NCBI GenBank assembly: GCA_951812925.1
Contig: OX638370.1
Location: 23,737,964-23,801,963 of the forward strand
Source of the DNA: Calliopum simillimum
Lineage: Eukaryota; Arthropoda; Insecta; Diptera; Lauxaniidae
Direction of reading: 5' to 3'
DNA length: 64,000 nt
Shown here: positions 1 through 11,267 of the stretch, in pieces
Position numbering within the stretch: position 1 is the first letter of the stretch
Layout: each line of letters starts with the position of its first letter
Notes under the pieces: model-generated
The model's input: only the letters and a program-made list of their open reading frames with translations
Database searches by the model: none
What the model was told of the DNA's origin: nothing
Made by a program: the position numbers and the translations under genes

Positions 1-644
1 TATTTAGTTGAACGCAGCACGTATTATTCCTATTTCTTGTCAATTTTATTGCATACTTTTTGGGCATCTGATTAGTCTGATTGCATTCACTTAGTTGGTT
101 AGTATAAATTTAAGGCACAATTTCGTTCGTTTTTGGACAAATTTGACAAATAATTTGTTAGCCATGTTGCTTCTTTAGACATATTGCGTAAAATTCTGTT
201 ACAATTTGCTTAATTAAAGTGTTTATTTTTTATTGTTTTTTTATAAAATAAAAAAAAATGTTTTCTATTTTTTCTTAAGCAAAAATTTTTCATAATTGAA
301 GCTGATTTAAAAAAAAATTTATTGGAAAGTTATAAATTTAATACGTCAATTGGTAAGATATTTTTATGCGGCCATTAATGATTTTTTAGTATTATTATAG
401 CCTAAACTAGGGTTCAGAAGAACCCTATATAATCGTACCTTGTTAGTGATATCGGTAATGAGTTGTGGGATTTTGGAAAAATATTCAATATTTTTATAAA
501 TTAAGAAAGTTTTTTTAGAAGGTTAGCATTTTGAGCGAACGACCACTATGGAAGCGTTTCACGAACTAAATGTCCGTTTTCGTAGCCTTGATGGAACACA
601 CCGCACCTAATGGTTAGGGTAAACCCGAGAGATGTGGCACCCCT

Positions 645-1435
645 GGGTGATATGGTACCTCTTTTAATTTCAAAACTTGCACCTTAGCGTAGCATTCAAA
701 TATGACCAAAGTTTAATTCAGTAGCGCGAAGAGTTTCGTGGTTAATTGTTTGTTTAGCTGCAGTTGCTATAAACAAAAACTAGGAAAGGAAACGGCATAT
801 ATTTCGGGAAGCAGTAGATCGGTGAGTATTTGGTACGTAGCGAAATTGAATCTGATTTAGTTTTTAGGTGAATTCGAGCGTGAGTTAACATGTTTAAGCA
901 ACAAAAAGGAAAAATAGCACCCAAATCATTGAGGTTGATATGATTCGGGTGCCATTTCTCCCTCTACATGTTATAGGAGCACAGAATTTTATTCAAGTAG
1001 GACCTAAAATGATTCTTTTTTCATTTTTACTTGATTAACTTTAGGTTTTTGCTAATATTTTAGAAAACCCTGAATACAAGTAAAATCACTCCAGAATAAG
1101 TGTTTAGTAAAATCTCACCTGTACCAACGAAAAAAATAACCAATGCAATGTATGGTGGTTTCAAAGTAGATGTCTTACAAAACTAAGCTGTTTACTAGTT
1201 TTGCCAAATCACCAATGATATGGTGCCATATCACACATAGTCCTGAGTGATTTGGCACTTTGTGGCATTTTTTTCATTGAAAAGAAAACCTATTTTTAAT
1301 AATTTTTGTTTTAATTCAAGTACCACAATTTGTTTTAAATTAAAGAAGGATAAATGCGCTCTTAATTTCTTTAAAAATTCTTTTTTAATTTTGCTTTTAA
1401 AGAAGTTAAACAAAAACGGTACCATATCTCCCGTG
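645..1435. repeat. possible MITE with GATATGGTACC ends
   Basis: GGTGATATGGTACC occurs at 646-659 and its inverted counterpart GGTACCATATCTCCC at 1418-1432. Related motifs lie between them: GCACCCAAATCA near 918, GGGTGCC near 948, ATATGGTGCCATATCAC at 1218-1234, and TGAGTGATTTGGCAC near 1244. The repeated core suggests terminal plus subterminal inverted repeats of a non-autonomous DNA transposon about 790 bp long. No coding sequence or clear target duplication was found. Confidence 0.35.
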
Positions 1436-2064
1436 CTTCAAATGCGACAATGTTCTTTATTGTCAAGTTCGCTAATGTAGAAATGAGCTTCTTTGTTGAC
1501 TGAAATTATACATCTGATGAAGCTGTGATTGAAATGCTCTTTAAATATTTTTCACGGAAAACTTTTTTCGGACTTAAAAATTGCACATATTGCAAGTATT
1601 GTTCCGTTGTAAATTGATAATGTTAAGTTAATTTGCTGAACATGTCGTATGAGTTATGTGGGATTTTTCGTGTAAACTTTCAGACCCCATAACTTGGTTC
1701 CGATGCGACTAAGAACTTAAATAAATCACATTCTTAAGCGCAGATAATTGCTTTACAATAATTTAAAATTTAATTAATGGCCGCTTAAAATAGACACCAG
1801 TAGCAACGTATAAGCTGTTGTTGTTTTGAAAAAATGCTTTGAATTTTTGTTAGGATCTCATATTTAAATTCAAATAAAAAACGAAATAACATAAAATATA
1901 AAAATTTTAAAACATGTAAATTGTTTTGCGAACATGGTGCACAGCAATTTGACTGTGAATTTTTAATGGAAACATTGGCAATGCATACAAATTAAGGTTT
2001 ATTGAACAATAATAACAGCGACGAACAAACAAAAAGAAAACAATTGGAGTGAAATATTAAGATA

Positions 2065-2177
2065 TTGGGGGTTATCATAAATCAATATTCTCTGGGAATT
2101 TTTCTCAAACTGCAATAGAGAATGCACGGCAGTCTGAGAGAAATTTCCCGGGAATACTTATTCACGATAACCCCCAT
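2065..2177. mobile_element. small palindromic MITE
   Basis: A ~113 bp near-perfect hairpin. The left end GGGGGTTATCATAAATCA and the right end read on the other strand, GGGGGTTATCGTGAATAA, pair with few mismatches. Pairing continues for about 50 bp through TTCTCTGGGAA and CTCAAACTGC, leaving a short loop. A possible ATT duplication flanks it. No coding capacity. Confidence 0.7.
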
Positions 2178-2667
2178 TGTTAGAAAAAACAAAAAAAAAA
2201 AAAAACTTTAAAATTGTTTGCAGCACCCTGTACTTAAGCTCAAATGAAAATCGTTTGCAATTTGTGTCTCTACTGTCTTCATTAAAGCTGTGGGGGCGCT
2301 GTTAACCAATCTCAAAACTTTGAACATTTTAAGAAAAAATTATATTAAAAATAAAAAAATAAAAGTTTTTGAAACACCCTTTAATTAAGAAATAAAGTGA
2401 ATAACAGCTTAGAAAATATTTATTCTTTAAAAAAATCTGATCAGTTCCCTATCAAACCTATATAGGACGGAGTGAATTGTTTTGCTATGAGTAAATGTTG
2501 AGTTTTTAACCCTTTAACGACCAGGTCTAAATACGCGAAAGAGTTTTAAAATAAAAATACGACAAAATCGAAGTAATGGGAGTTAATAAAACTTTCAGTC
2601 AAGCAAATGGGGTTCTGGCAATAATACCTGCCTTTAGTCGTTAAAAGGTTAAGATAATAAAAAAGGT

Positions 2668-2760
2668 GTTTCAAAAAAAAAAAAAAAAAAAAAAAATTAA
2701 AAAAAAAAAAAATAAAAATTCAAATAAAAAAAAAAAATTAAAATTAAAAAAAAAAAAAAA
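2668..2760. repeat. A-rich simple sequence
   Basis: Almost pure A with scattered T. An open frame across it encodes only Lys/Asn runs and is not a gene. Exact length in an assembly would be unreliable. Confidence 0.9.
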
Positions 2761-3641
2761 ATGTTTCCGGTGTGGTTTAATTTTTTTATGTAATTCAGTG
2801 TATTTAAACAAAACATTTGTGTTTTTTACGAAAAAGTATAGATATTGTTTTTATTTTTTTTCTTTTGTAAAAGGCTGCTTTTCAAGCGGCAGAAGCTTGC
2901 AAGGGCGTGGCTGCAGAATTTATGCAGAGCGCAAATGGGAGCGGACATAAGGATTTTTTATATTTTCATTTAGCAAAAAGAAGGATTTTGAGAGGAATTA
3001 TTTTTAAGTTTAGTTTTTTTTTTTATATATAAAACTATTAGTTTATAAAAAAATTTCTTTTTTTCAAAACTTGAAAATCATAAGAAAGCAATTGAGTTTT
3101 AAAAGAGATCGACTGTTTAAAAGGTTTTTTTTTATTTTATTTTAAGACTTAAGAGTATCATCTTGAAGATGACGCAATTTTGATGACATTACTTTTCACA
3201 CATAAAAACGAATATCATCATCATCAGCATAAACCACAATTTTAGTTTTAGTAAAAAAACAAAAATTAAAAAAAAAGAAATAAAACTTAAGTAATTATGT
3301 ATAACTTTTTAATAAAAAAAAATTATTAGAATTTCACTATATAAAAAAAAAAAAAGCAAAAAACGCAACACATAAATCAAAACATTAAAAAAAAATTATT
3401 TAGAAAAATTATATAATTTTTTAAAACTAATTATACGAATGTGTGATAATTTTTTAAAACATTATTTTTTTTTTTAATTTGTTTTAACTTTAAACATTCA
3501 CTTGTTTAAACTTTTAAAAAATTTTTTTATTAAAAAAATCAAAGAAAAGTTAATTTAGTATGGTAACAACAACTAAACAAACTAGTCATTTATTTTTATT
3601 ATTAAAAATATATTTTGTTAATTTTTAAGCTTAACATTCTC

Positions 3642-3667
3642 AAAAAAAAAAAAAAAAAAAAAAAAAA
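3642..3667. repeat. poly(A) tract
   Basis: An uninterrupted run of 26 A. As T on the mbl strand it lies ~180 bp after the donor of the 3852-4022 exon. Confidence 0.95.
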
Positions 3668-3851
3668 CGCAACAACACTTAAATAATTAAAATAAATTAT
3701 AAATAAATAAAATTTTTATGCTTGAATATTTTTTTTTTTTATAAAATAAAAAATTATTTTTTTTTTCATTTTGTATTAAAAAAAATTAAGAAAAAATAAA
3801 ACGCCGTAAAATTTATATATAAAAGAGAATAATTTCCAAATTCCAACTCAC

Positions 3852-4022
3852 CTCTAATCGATCTGAACGTGGTATTTTCTGTTGTGCAACTTGCACCGCC
3901 TGTGGTACAACTTGCCCTAAATGTGACACAGCCGTTGGATCGGGTCCCAGCACTAATTGTCCGGGTGCAAAATATGGACTGTATGTGTTAGCTGGGATGC
4001 CAGTTAGGTAGGGATTTGTAGC
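3852..4022 (-). CDS. mbl: muscleblind internal exon, post-zinc-finger linker segment
   Basis: Read on the minus strand this exon is preceded by TTTTCAG and followed by GTGAGT, so both splice sites are good. It gives 57 codons in phase 0, beginning ATNPYLTGIPANTYSPYF and ending AQQKIPRSDRLE. I recognise this as the segment of fly Muscleblind that follows the zinc fingers. Muscleblind is a nuclear and cytoplasmic RNA-binding regulator of alternative splicing. The segment has no zinc ligands; it is rich in Pro, Gln, Val and Ala and is probably flexible. It joins in frame to the exon at 12616-12786 across an 8.6 kb intron. The next downstream exon is outside the window. Reading through the donor would add only about 12 codons before a stop, so intron retention would give a short alternative C-terminus; nothing here shows that this happens. 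Confidence 0.93.
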
Positions 4023-4059
4023 CTGAAAAGAAGAGAATAATTATATATGTGCAATATAT

Positions 4060-5170
4060 TATAGATGTACATTAGGCATGATTCATAATTGTGTGGAGTT
4101 ATAAGCTCTACACCTTTTATTTTGTCCCATTGATGAATTTTCTGAACATATTTATTACCTAACTCCACCCCTTAGGAGAAACCGCTGCAAAAATTATGTT
4201 TTTATAAAATCAACTCTCTCCACTTCCATGGTGTCTTTAGCGAGGTGGAATGTAAGACCACTCTCTCCGTTACTTTTTTTCCTTCAACATTTTCCTCGAA
4301 CATACTTATCCCCTATCGTTAATTCCAAGGGGCGCTTCACTTCATACGTAACATCTTTATGAAATCAACTCCGTTCACATCAAGTGCGGTAGAATATGAA
4401 ACCAAACTGCATTAGTTTTGGTCTTCAACATTTATCCCGAAAATATTCACCCTCTATCTTAACTCTTAAGAGGCGCTCTTCCGCAAACATGACATTTTTA
4501 TGAAATCGACTTTCAAAAAGCTTCAGGTGGGGTAATAAGTTTGTGCATCCTCCATTATTTTGCCCCCTCAAAACTCTCCCCTTATATACTAACCCCCTAA
4601 GGGGTAGCGTTTCAGGAGCTTCTTTAAGTGCAGTTGTCCGGGGTAAGTATGGTCGGAGAAAATGATAAGGAGGATAAAATATTAGAGTTCCGTCCCACAG
4701 TTTGTCCCAACCAGGGACACCCTAGAAGAGGGAAGTTAGTTTCATAAAAATATTTTTTTTTGCAGGGGAGCTCCTCTAAGGAGAAAAGGTGGTTATATTC
4801 AGGGAAAATACTAAGAGAAAAAAATTATGGAGGTTGATCTGACCACCCCACCGTATCTAAGGCATTTTCGAAATGGGCGGAGTGAATTCCATAAAAATGT
4901 CATATATGTTTAATAGCTCTTAAAAGGGGTAGAGATATGGGGCAAGTATGTTGGGAGAAAACGGTGAGTGGAAAAAAATAGTACGGGCAAAGGTTCTACT
5001 GGAAGCGGGGGAAATTAATTCTTAAAAATAATATATTTACAGGATCTGTGATATAGAAGATATAGGGGTAGATTTTATAAATAAAAATATTAATGGGTAA
5101 AAATAATGGGTGTTGGTCTTAAATAGTATCCCTCTAAGGGCAGATATGGGGCTATTCACATTTTCATGAA
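4060..5170. mobile_element. foldback element with three mirrored ~145 bp units per arm
   Basis: The left arm has three degenerate direct repeats, each with a TTTATGAAATC(A/G)ACT-like block near 4200, 4350 and 4498. The right arm carries the reverse complement three times (TTCATAAAAATA near 4740, TTCCATAAAAATG near 4887, TTCTTAAAAATAA near 5018). GGGG/CCCC blocks occur in each unit, and the symmetry centre is near 4610. This is the layout of a foldback transposon with repeated inverted arms. No transposase frame was seen. It starts within about 50 bp of the mbl exon acceptor. Confidence 0.6.
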
Positions 5171-5179
5171 TCGAAATAA

Positions 5180-6463
5180 TACCGTAAGCAGGGGTGACTT
5201 TGACATCTGGGGGCGACTTTAACCGGCAAGAAAAAAAATCGTAATATTTTCATCTCGAGGACTAGTCATCGATTTGTAATGGGTCAGTTAGCATCCTTGA
5301 AGTATTGGCTTTTAGCGTCTGTTTTCAATATTTGCTTTGAGCGCGAATTTTCAGATATATTGGTGCATTTTCGAAAAGTTGTCTTATGTAGCATTTTTTA
5401 ACGCTCAGAAAATTACTACTTATTGACTAGAAGGAAAATTGCTGGGGGTGGGTGAATGATATCACTAAAATTATTGTTTAATTTTCATCCCTAATCAATC
5501 GACTTTCATGGATATATTTGCATCTAAGTATTTTTAATGCATTTTCATTTAGGAGTATGTTAGAAAAAAACGTTTTTGGGGTGGCTTTGGACCAATTGAA
5601 AGTCACCCCCAAAAAACTTTGTATTGTTAGGCTGGCTCAAAAGAAACCGAAACTCGGGCCATGTTGACGCCCAAAACACTGGGTATGGTGAACTGTAGTG
5701 AAAATAAAGTCTAGTCTTTCGCCAAAGTGAAATTATTTTTTCCTTTTGATCTTTGTAAAACAATTTTATGTTTTAATGAGAACCCAAAAGGGATATTTAT
5801 TATTATTTATTTAGGTAATTTTGCAAAAAATTAAGCCACCGAAGCCCTTTAACAAAAGAGGAATTTTTGAAGTTACCTACTAAGAATTTTTTTTGTTTTT
5901 TAAATTTTTTGAATCAAGTATTATTTATTTTGTAATTTGCAATGGATTTTTAACTTGTTTTTGTGAATTTTTTAAGTTTTACTAAGCCCTAAATATCAGT
6001 ATTGTTATTTGATGTAACATATGTACAAATAATTAAAACATACCAAAGGCTGAAACCAAATTTATCAAAAATTTTAGTTTTTTTTTAATCGCGACCTTGA
6101 AAACATTCCATAACATAGACTGATTGCCTATACAAATATACCAAAATATTGAGAGAACTCAAGTTAACAAAACCTTATACTCTCATTTTGCATCTTTGAA
6201 GGTATAGCATGTAAAATCATTTAATGAAATTTTTCGGTTAAAGTCACCCCACCCTTGAGGTGACTTTAACCCACATACATTAGCATTATTTAAAAATAAC
6301 TGTAATTACTTCGTAAAAATTTTATAACATGAGATCAAAGCTGAAGCCCCCACGAAAAATTTAGAGCAATGAAACCATTAACTTAATTAAAATTGTTGAA
6401 ATTATAAGCTCCTAAGCTTGAAAAACTTGTTTTTTTGTATCACAGTCACCCCTGCTTACGGTA
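5180..6463. mobile_element. non-autonomous DNA transposon with 19-bp TIRs
   Basis: TACCGTAAGCAGGGGTGAC begins at 5180 and its exact inverted copy ends at 6463, so the element is ~1.28 kb. The GGGGTGACTTT core recurs inside in both orientations (near 5206, 5578, 5604 and 6243-6272) as subterminal repeats. The longest frame is 67 codons and resembles nothing known to me. I cannot name the superfamily. Confidence 0.65.
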
Positions 6464-6469
6464 CCCAAA

Positions 6470-7130
6470 TTATTTTCATATAAATTTGGGCTACAATTTG
6501 GGCGTTATTTCGTTTTTTTTTTAAAAAAGGAAATAACGCCAAAAAAAAAAAAACGAAATAAAGGGCGTTAGGAAATAACGCCCAAGGAAATAACGCCCAA
6601 AAAAAAAAAAAAAAAAACGAAATAACGCTCAAATTATTTTTATATAAATTTGGGCGACAATCACTTTGGAAATAACGCCCAAAAATTTGGGCTTTGTTTC
6701 ATTTATTTTGGGCGTTATTTCCTTAAAAAAAAAAACGAAATAACGCCCAAAAAAAAAAAAAAAAAAGTGATAACGCCCACAATAAAAACCGAAATAACGC
6801 CCAAAAAATATGAAATAACGCCCAAAATCAAAAACGAAATAAGCCCAAACTATTTTCATATAAATTTAAGCGATTATCATTTTGGAAATAACGCCCAAAA
6901 TTTATTTATATGAATATTATTTTGGCGCTATTGGCGTATTTTCGTTTTTGGACGTTATTTCGTTTTCAAAAAAAAAAAAAAAAACCAAAATAACGATTAT
7001 TTATATGAAATTAATTTCGGCGTCATTTTTTTTTTTTGAGTTATTTTATTTTTTTAAATGCAATAATGCCCAAGATAAAAACGAAATAACGCCTAAATTC
7101 TTAACGAAATAAAGCTCAAATCCGGAATAG
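6470..7130. mobile_element. foldback element built from AATAACGCCCAAA units
   Basis: A short unit, GAAATAACGCCCAAA plus a variable A-run, occurs many times in one orientation and as GGGCGTTATTTC in the other. A larger internal block starting AATTATTTTCATATAAATTT recurs at 6473, 6633 and 6849. The result is an extended fold-back structure. Open frames through it encode only repeats. The ends are not well defined. Confidence 0.65.
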
Positions 7131-7527
7131 TTGACTGCTCCTTTATCAAATTGAAACAAGGCACATCCATATAATGATCAGAAAAAACGGTAAGAAAATT
7201 TACCGGTCAGCGCTTTGGTGGAACCCGTCGAGAAAAAGAAGCAGAACAAGGCCCAGGAAATAGCCGCGCAGAATAATAGAAAATAATATGTCAAAAATCT
7301 GAACAATCTGGCACTACATAAGAAAATGAGTCAGGGATTCAAGTCTGTCTCTCATGTACTTACTGAGCTTGGTTTGTGCATCAGCTAAAATTGAGTTCGT
7401 TTATAACTCTTACCCATTTCTAAATGGTTTTCGAATGTTTGAAGATAAAACGACGACAAACACGTATATTTGAAGAAATTACTTCAACTTTTATAAAGTT
7501 ACCACTCCATCAGGCGCTCAACTAACA

Positions 7528-8380
7528 TATGAGTCATTCCACGGTGGATTTTCGTTCAAGAATTTTTTTGACCCGAATTATTTTTTTTCGCATTCTTTGA
7601 CTCAAAATAAAGGACACGTATTTTTTCTTTTCGTCAGGATATGCACATTTCTCAAGTTATGAATTTTTAAATTTTTCAAGTTCAAAAAAAGTTCCTCTTT
7701 ATACTTGGTCATATGCAAAAGAAATATTTAATTAGCAATGTATATGATGAAATGTATGCTTTTTTCTCGCGTGCGTTCGCGCTGGGAAATGCGCGCGCGA
7801 TAAAATCCCACCTTCATTTTTCAGTTTTATGGCTTTGGCAATCATAAATTGACAAACGCGACAGAAATGAACACGCTTGACGCGAACCTGAGCGAGCGCG
7901 TGCATTTCCCAGGGCGAACGCACAAGTTTAGAAATTCATTCCAGCCACAGTTCTTGACGATCCATCCTGAAATTTTGAAAATATCCGCAAAAGTGTTAGG
8001 AAAACATTTTCCCGCAAAAAAATCGAAAAAAAAAACAGTGCCAAATTTTAAAAAAATTAATTTGTTTAGGAAAATGTCATATTTTTTATAAACAATTACT
8101 TGGATCGATTTGTAATATCCTTCATTCAAAAGCTGAGAAAAAAGCATACATTTCATCATGTTTTGATACATTGTTAATTAAATATTTCTTTTGCATATTA
8201 GCAAGTATAAAAAGGAATTTTTTTGAATTTGAAAAATTTAAAAATTCATAACTTGAGAAATGTGCATATCCTGACGAAAAGAAAAAATACATGTCCTTTA
8301 TTTTGAGTCAAAGAATGCGAAAAAAAATAATTCGGGTCAAAAAAATTTTTGAATGAAAATCCACCGTGGAATGACCCATA
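7528..8380. mobile_element. foldback element with ~240 bp TIRs
   Basis: TATGAGTCATTCCACGGTGG at 7528 pairs with the inverted end at 8380. Pairing continues with few mismatches for about 240 bp, through GACCCGAATTATTTTTTTTC, TCAGGATATGCACATTTCTC and ATGAAATGTATGCTTTTTTC. The ~360 bp centre is unusually GC- and CpG-rich for this window, and its GTGCGTTCGC...GGGAAATGC block is itself repeated inverted (about 7770 and 7893-7923). No transposase remains. Confidence 0.8.
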
Positions 8381-8390
8381 TATATGTCAC

Positions 8391-10200
8391 CATTAATTTA
8401 TAATGAATTTTAAAATTTTATTAAAATCAACGCTGAAAAATTGAAAGATTCCAATTAGTTGAGGCTTAACGCCGTAAAAAAGTTTAAAAACAAAAAAAAA
8501 AAAAAAAACGTAAAAAAATTAAAATTTAATAATAAAAATCAATTAAAATTCGCTTGTCCCCCAATCATATTTTATCAATCTTTCACCAACAACTATCCTT
8601 CTCACTCTAACATAATAACGAACGCTCGAGAATTTTACATCGTACGTCCATTCGTTGTTGTGCCAGAGATGCCAAATTGTTATATTCATCGTATACTTTA
8701 TTAATAATATTAACTTATTCATGAGCAAATGAAAAGTTAACCGCAGATTTTGCTCTGTATCGTGGCTATTATCGCTTTCGATATCAATGTTGCTGCTGCT
8801 GTTGTATTGTTGTTGTTGTTGCTGTAATTTAATTCATACCATTATAATTATTACAACACTAAAAATATTAACAGTATTGCCAATGCAAGCGAAAATTGTG
8901 ACAAAAAAAGTATGCAGAGATATTTTGTTCACTACACACTACAAATATTCCATTAAAAACAGTAACACCATCATAGCCGCCATAGAGTGTTGAGTGCTGC
9001 CGTATTTAATGAATATGCATGGGCAATTTCTGGGCCATAGAGTAAACAAAAACGGGGGGAAAAACATAACAAAAAGGACGAAAAACCATGGTAAGAAAAA
9101 CAAAGACAACAGTAGCAACAGCAACAAAGTACGGAAAGAATGCGAGCGAAATTCATACTCTATAAAATGTTATTCAAAACGCGCGAAAATGAAATTTTTT
9201 CCGCATTGAATACATTATTCATGGCCATGTTGCCAACCCAAACGATGATGACGATGGGCCACCACTTGGCCATTGTTGCAAATAAAAATTATACGTATAG
9301 AAGAGAGGGTGTTCCGCCGAAAAAAAAATCAAAAAGTTTGAGTTTACTGCATGAACTGTGCGATAAGTTGACTCTAGGATCTTTTGGATTGTTCTATCAG
9401 AAAAATTTGCGTTATTTCAGAAGTCAGTACTTATGTTTTTTACGAGGAAATGAGTTTTCTGATACTTGAAGATATTCTCATGATCTAACGCTTATATTTG
9501 TGCTTCATTAAAAACTTCAATACTAATCGAAAAGATTTGAATTTTTCGATGATCTTTTTGATTCAGTACAAATTCAATTTGATCTTTTATACTGACACTA
9601 GATGGCCCGGCAAACATTGTTCTGCCGTTTCCTGTAGATGGCGAAATGATTTAGGGGGTTTTTTGTATGGGGGTACAACGCACCTGGTTCAAGCCCCCAT
9701 TTTCTGAATGTCTTTTAGTAGGAACTATGAACATTCATATTTCAAGTACCAGAACTGCAATAGGTGCAGATTTATTGAATGTACAGAATTTGTTTCTATG
9801 GAGGTTGCAACGCCCCTTTCTTCAATCCCCTCTGTTTTTTGTTGAGTTCTTGACAAATCTCACATACATCCATACATTAAGTTTTGAATTGATACTTATC
9901 GTAGGTGTGGAGATAAAGCGTTTTGAGTATTTTGTTTGCGTACAGATTTTGTATGTGGGATGTAAAATTCCATAATTTATTCCCCTTTTTTTGCGATATT
10001 AACCTGCCCAAAGGTTAGGCGCAAATATGGTGAAAATATGGCTTTCACATATTAAGTGGCTTAGGAATGATGCGATGACAAAATGACACACGAAATCACT
10101 AACTTTTTTTTGACGTTTACAGTATTGGGGGTACCACACCCCCTTGTCTGATCCCTTTTACATTTAATTGGAAATGATTGGAGCACTAAAAAAAACATAT
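8391..10200. other. intronic sequence without a recognisable gene
   Basis: Mostly unique-looking AT-rich sequence with CTG/TTG-type simple repeats near 8788-8825. From about 9600 to 10160 there are blocks such as TATGGGGGTACAACGC, TTGCAACGCCCC and GGGGGTACCACACCCCC, which resemble decayed dispersed repeats. Short open frames here lack codon bias or domains. Confidence 0.5.
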
Positions 10201-10221
10201 GGTATGAATATAGTGCCAGTA

Positions 10222-10435
10222 CGTTAAGTGGTTTAGTCGGTAAGCGACAACAAACATCCGCGCCAACGATTTTATATAGTGAGGAGGCCCAGGTTCAAAT
10301 CCTCCACTCGGTGATTTTCAATTCCAAATTTTTTTAATTACTATTAATTTGTACACAATTTGTCTGAAGAAGTCTTCGGAGCAGAAAATTAAGCATAGCC
10401 GAGGTATAAAAAAATAAAAAAATTAATAAAAAAAA
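10222..10435 (+). repeat. tRNA-derived SINE
   Basis: A tRNA-like head has an A-box-like TGGTTTAGTCGGTAAGCG at about 10229-10246 and a B box GGTTCAAATCC at 10292-10302. A non-tRNA body follows (GAAGTCTTCGGAGCAG, GCATAGCCGAGG), then an A-rich tail. The head does not fold as a complete tRNA, so this is a SINE and not a functional tRNA gene. Confidence 0.65.
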
Positions 10436-10439
10436 AAAA

Positions 10440-10540
10440 TTCATCCACACCGAGATTCGAACCCGGAACACAATGCTTAGTAGCATATAACAAACTCTTT
10501 AGCACATTCGTCTATGAAACCTTTTGACGTTTTTGTATAA
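10440..10540 (-). repeat. second tRNA-like SINE fragment, opposite orientation
   Basis: On the minus strand a perfect B box GGTTCGAATCTC lies at 10452-10463 and is followed by TGTGGATGAA. The A box is weak. It faces the A-rich tail of the 10222-10435 SINE, so the two elements are arranged tail to tail. Confidence 0.5.
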
Positions 10541-11267
10541 AATTTCTATATTAAATTAAAGTCTTTGAAATTTATAAGAAATATAAAAAAAAATTGGCCT
10601 TTTACTGGTTCGAATGTAATGCACACGTAAACAATTGACCTTTTTCTGGTGCGACTGTTGTGCATAAGGAGACAATTGGTTACGCTAAATGGCAAACAAT
10701 GTAAGACGTAAATAGAACTTTATATGTGATGGATCTCGACTTTGAACTAGTCGCTTTCTCCCATGGAGTAGTTTCCAAACTAGTTTTGGAGTCTGTGGTC
10801 TTGCAAGGAAGCTGATCCAAGTCCCTCAAAAGCTATACAGTCAAATCCAAGTAAGTCACCAAGTTATAGAGGTTTAATGAGATTTGCTGGTGAATAGGCA
10901 AAAGGGGGCGTCCTTCCTACACGGCAACATAATGTTATATATGTGTAGCCCAGATGGCAATGTCATTAAGTCCATTTTTTGATATATTGATTTTGTGAAA
11001 ATTTCAGTAAAATGAATAATATTCTTGTTGGTCATTAAAGGATTTAAGCGTTTTTTTATTTGTCTAGGTCAAAAAACCTTTTTTTATAGCTTTTAAAAAT
11101 TTTTTAATATAATATATAAAAACAATTTTAAAAATAAGTAAAAGAAATTGAAAAAACAAATTTTCTCAATTTATGTTTTTTTGACTTAACCGCTGCGGCA
11201 TCTGGAGTGACTCATATCGGAAATCGCTTTACTCAAATCGCTTAATTAAAAAAACTGTTTTATTTAG

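Larger units (their letters stand above)
1..3851 (-). other. mbl intron, 3' part of window (downstream of the last visible exon)
   Basis: AT-rich noncoding sequence. Two repeat structures (about 645-1435 and 2065-2177) are listed separately. 2650-3850 is dominated by A- and T-runs with almost no complex sequence, including a dense A-rich block at 2668-2760. A hairpin GGGTTC-AGAA-GAACCC sits at about 410-427. I see no exon with conserved coding content, but alternative mbl terminal exons can be short and could be missed. Confidence 0.6.

Noticed and set aside
406..430. GGGTTCAGAAGAACCC hairpin as terminator or RNA element
   Set aside because: A single 6-bp stem in AT-rich eukaryotic intron; no supporting context.
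3830..3851. Retained-intron alternative C-terminus of Mbl
   Set aside because: Reading through the donor meets a stop after ~12 codons, but nothing in the sequence supports use of this form.
7842..8171. 109-codon minus-strand frame in the foldback centre
   Set aside because: Crosses the palindromic element; open frames occur on both strands because of GC-rich inverted sequence, not coding.
10222..10310. Functional tRNA gene
   Set aside because: A and B boxes are present, but acceptor and anticodon stems do not pair well and an A-tailed SINE body follows.
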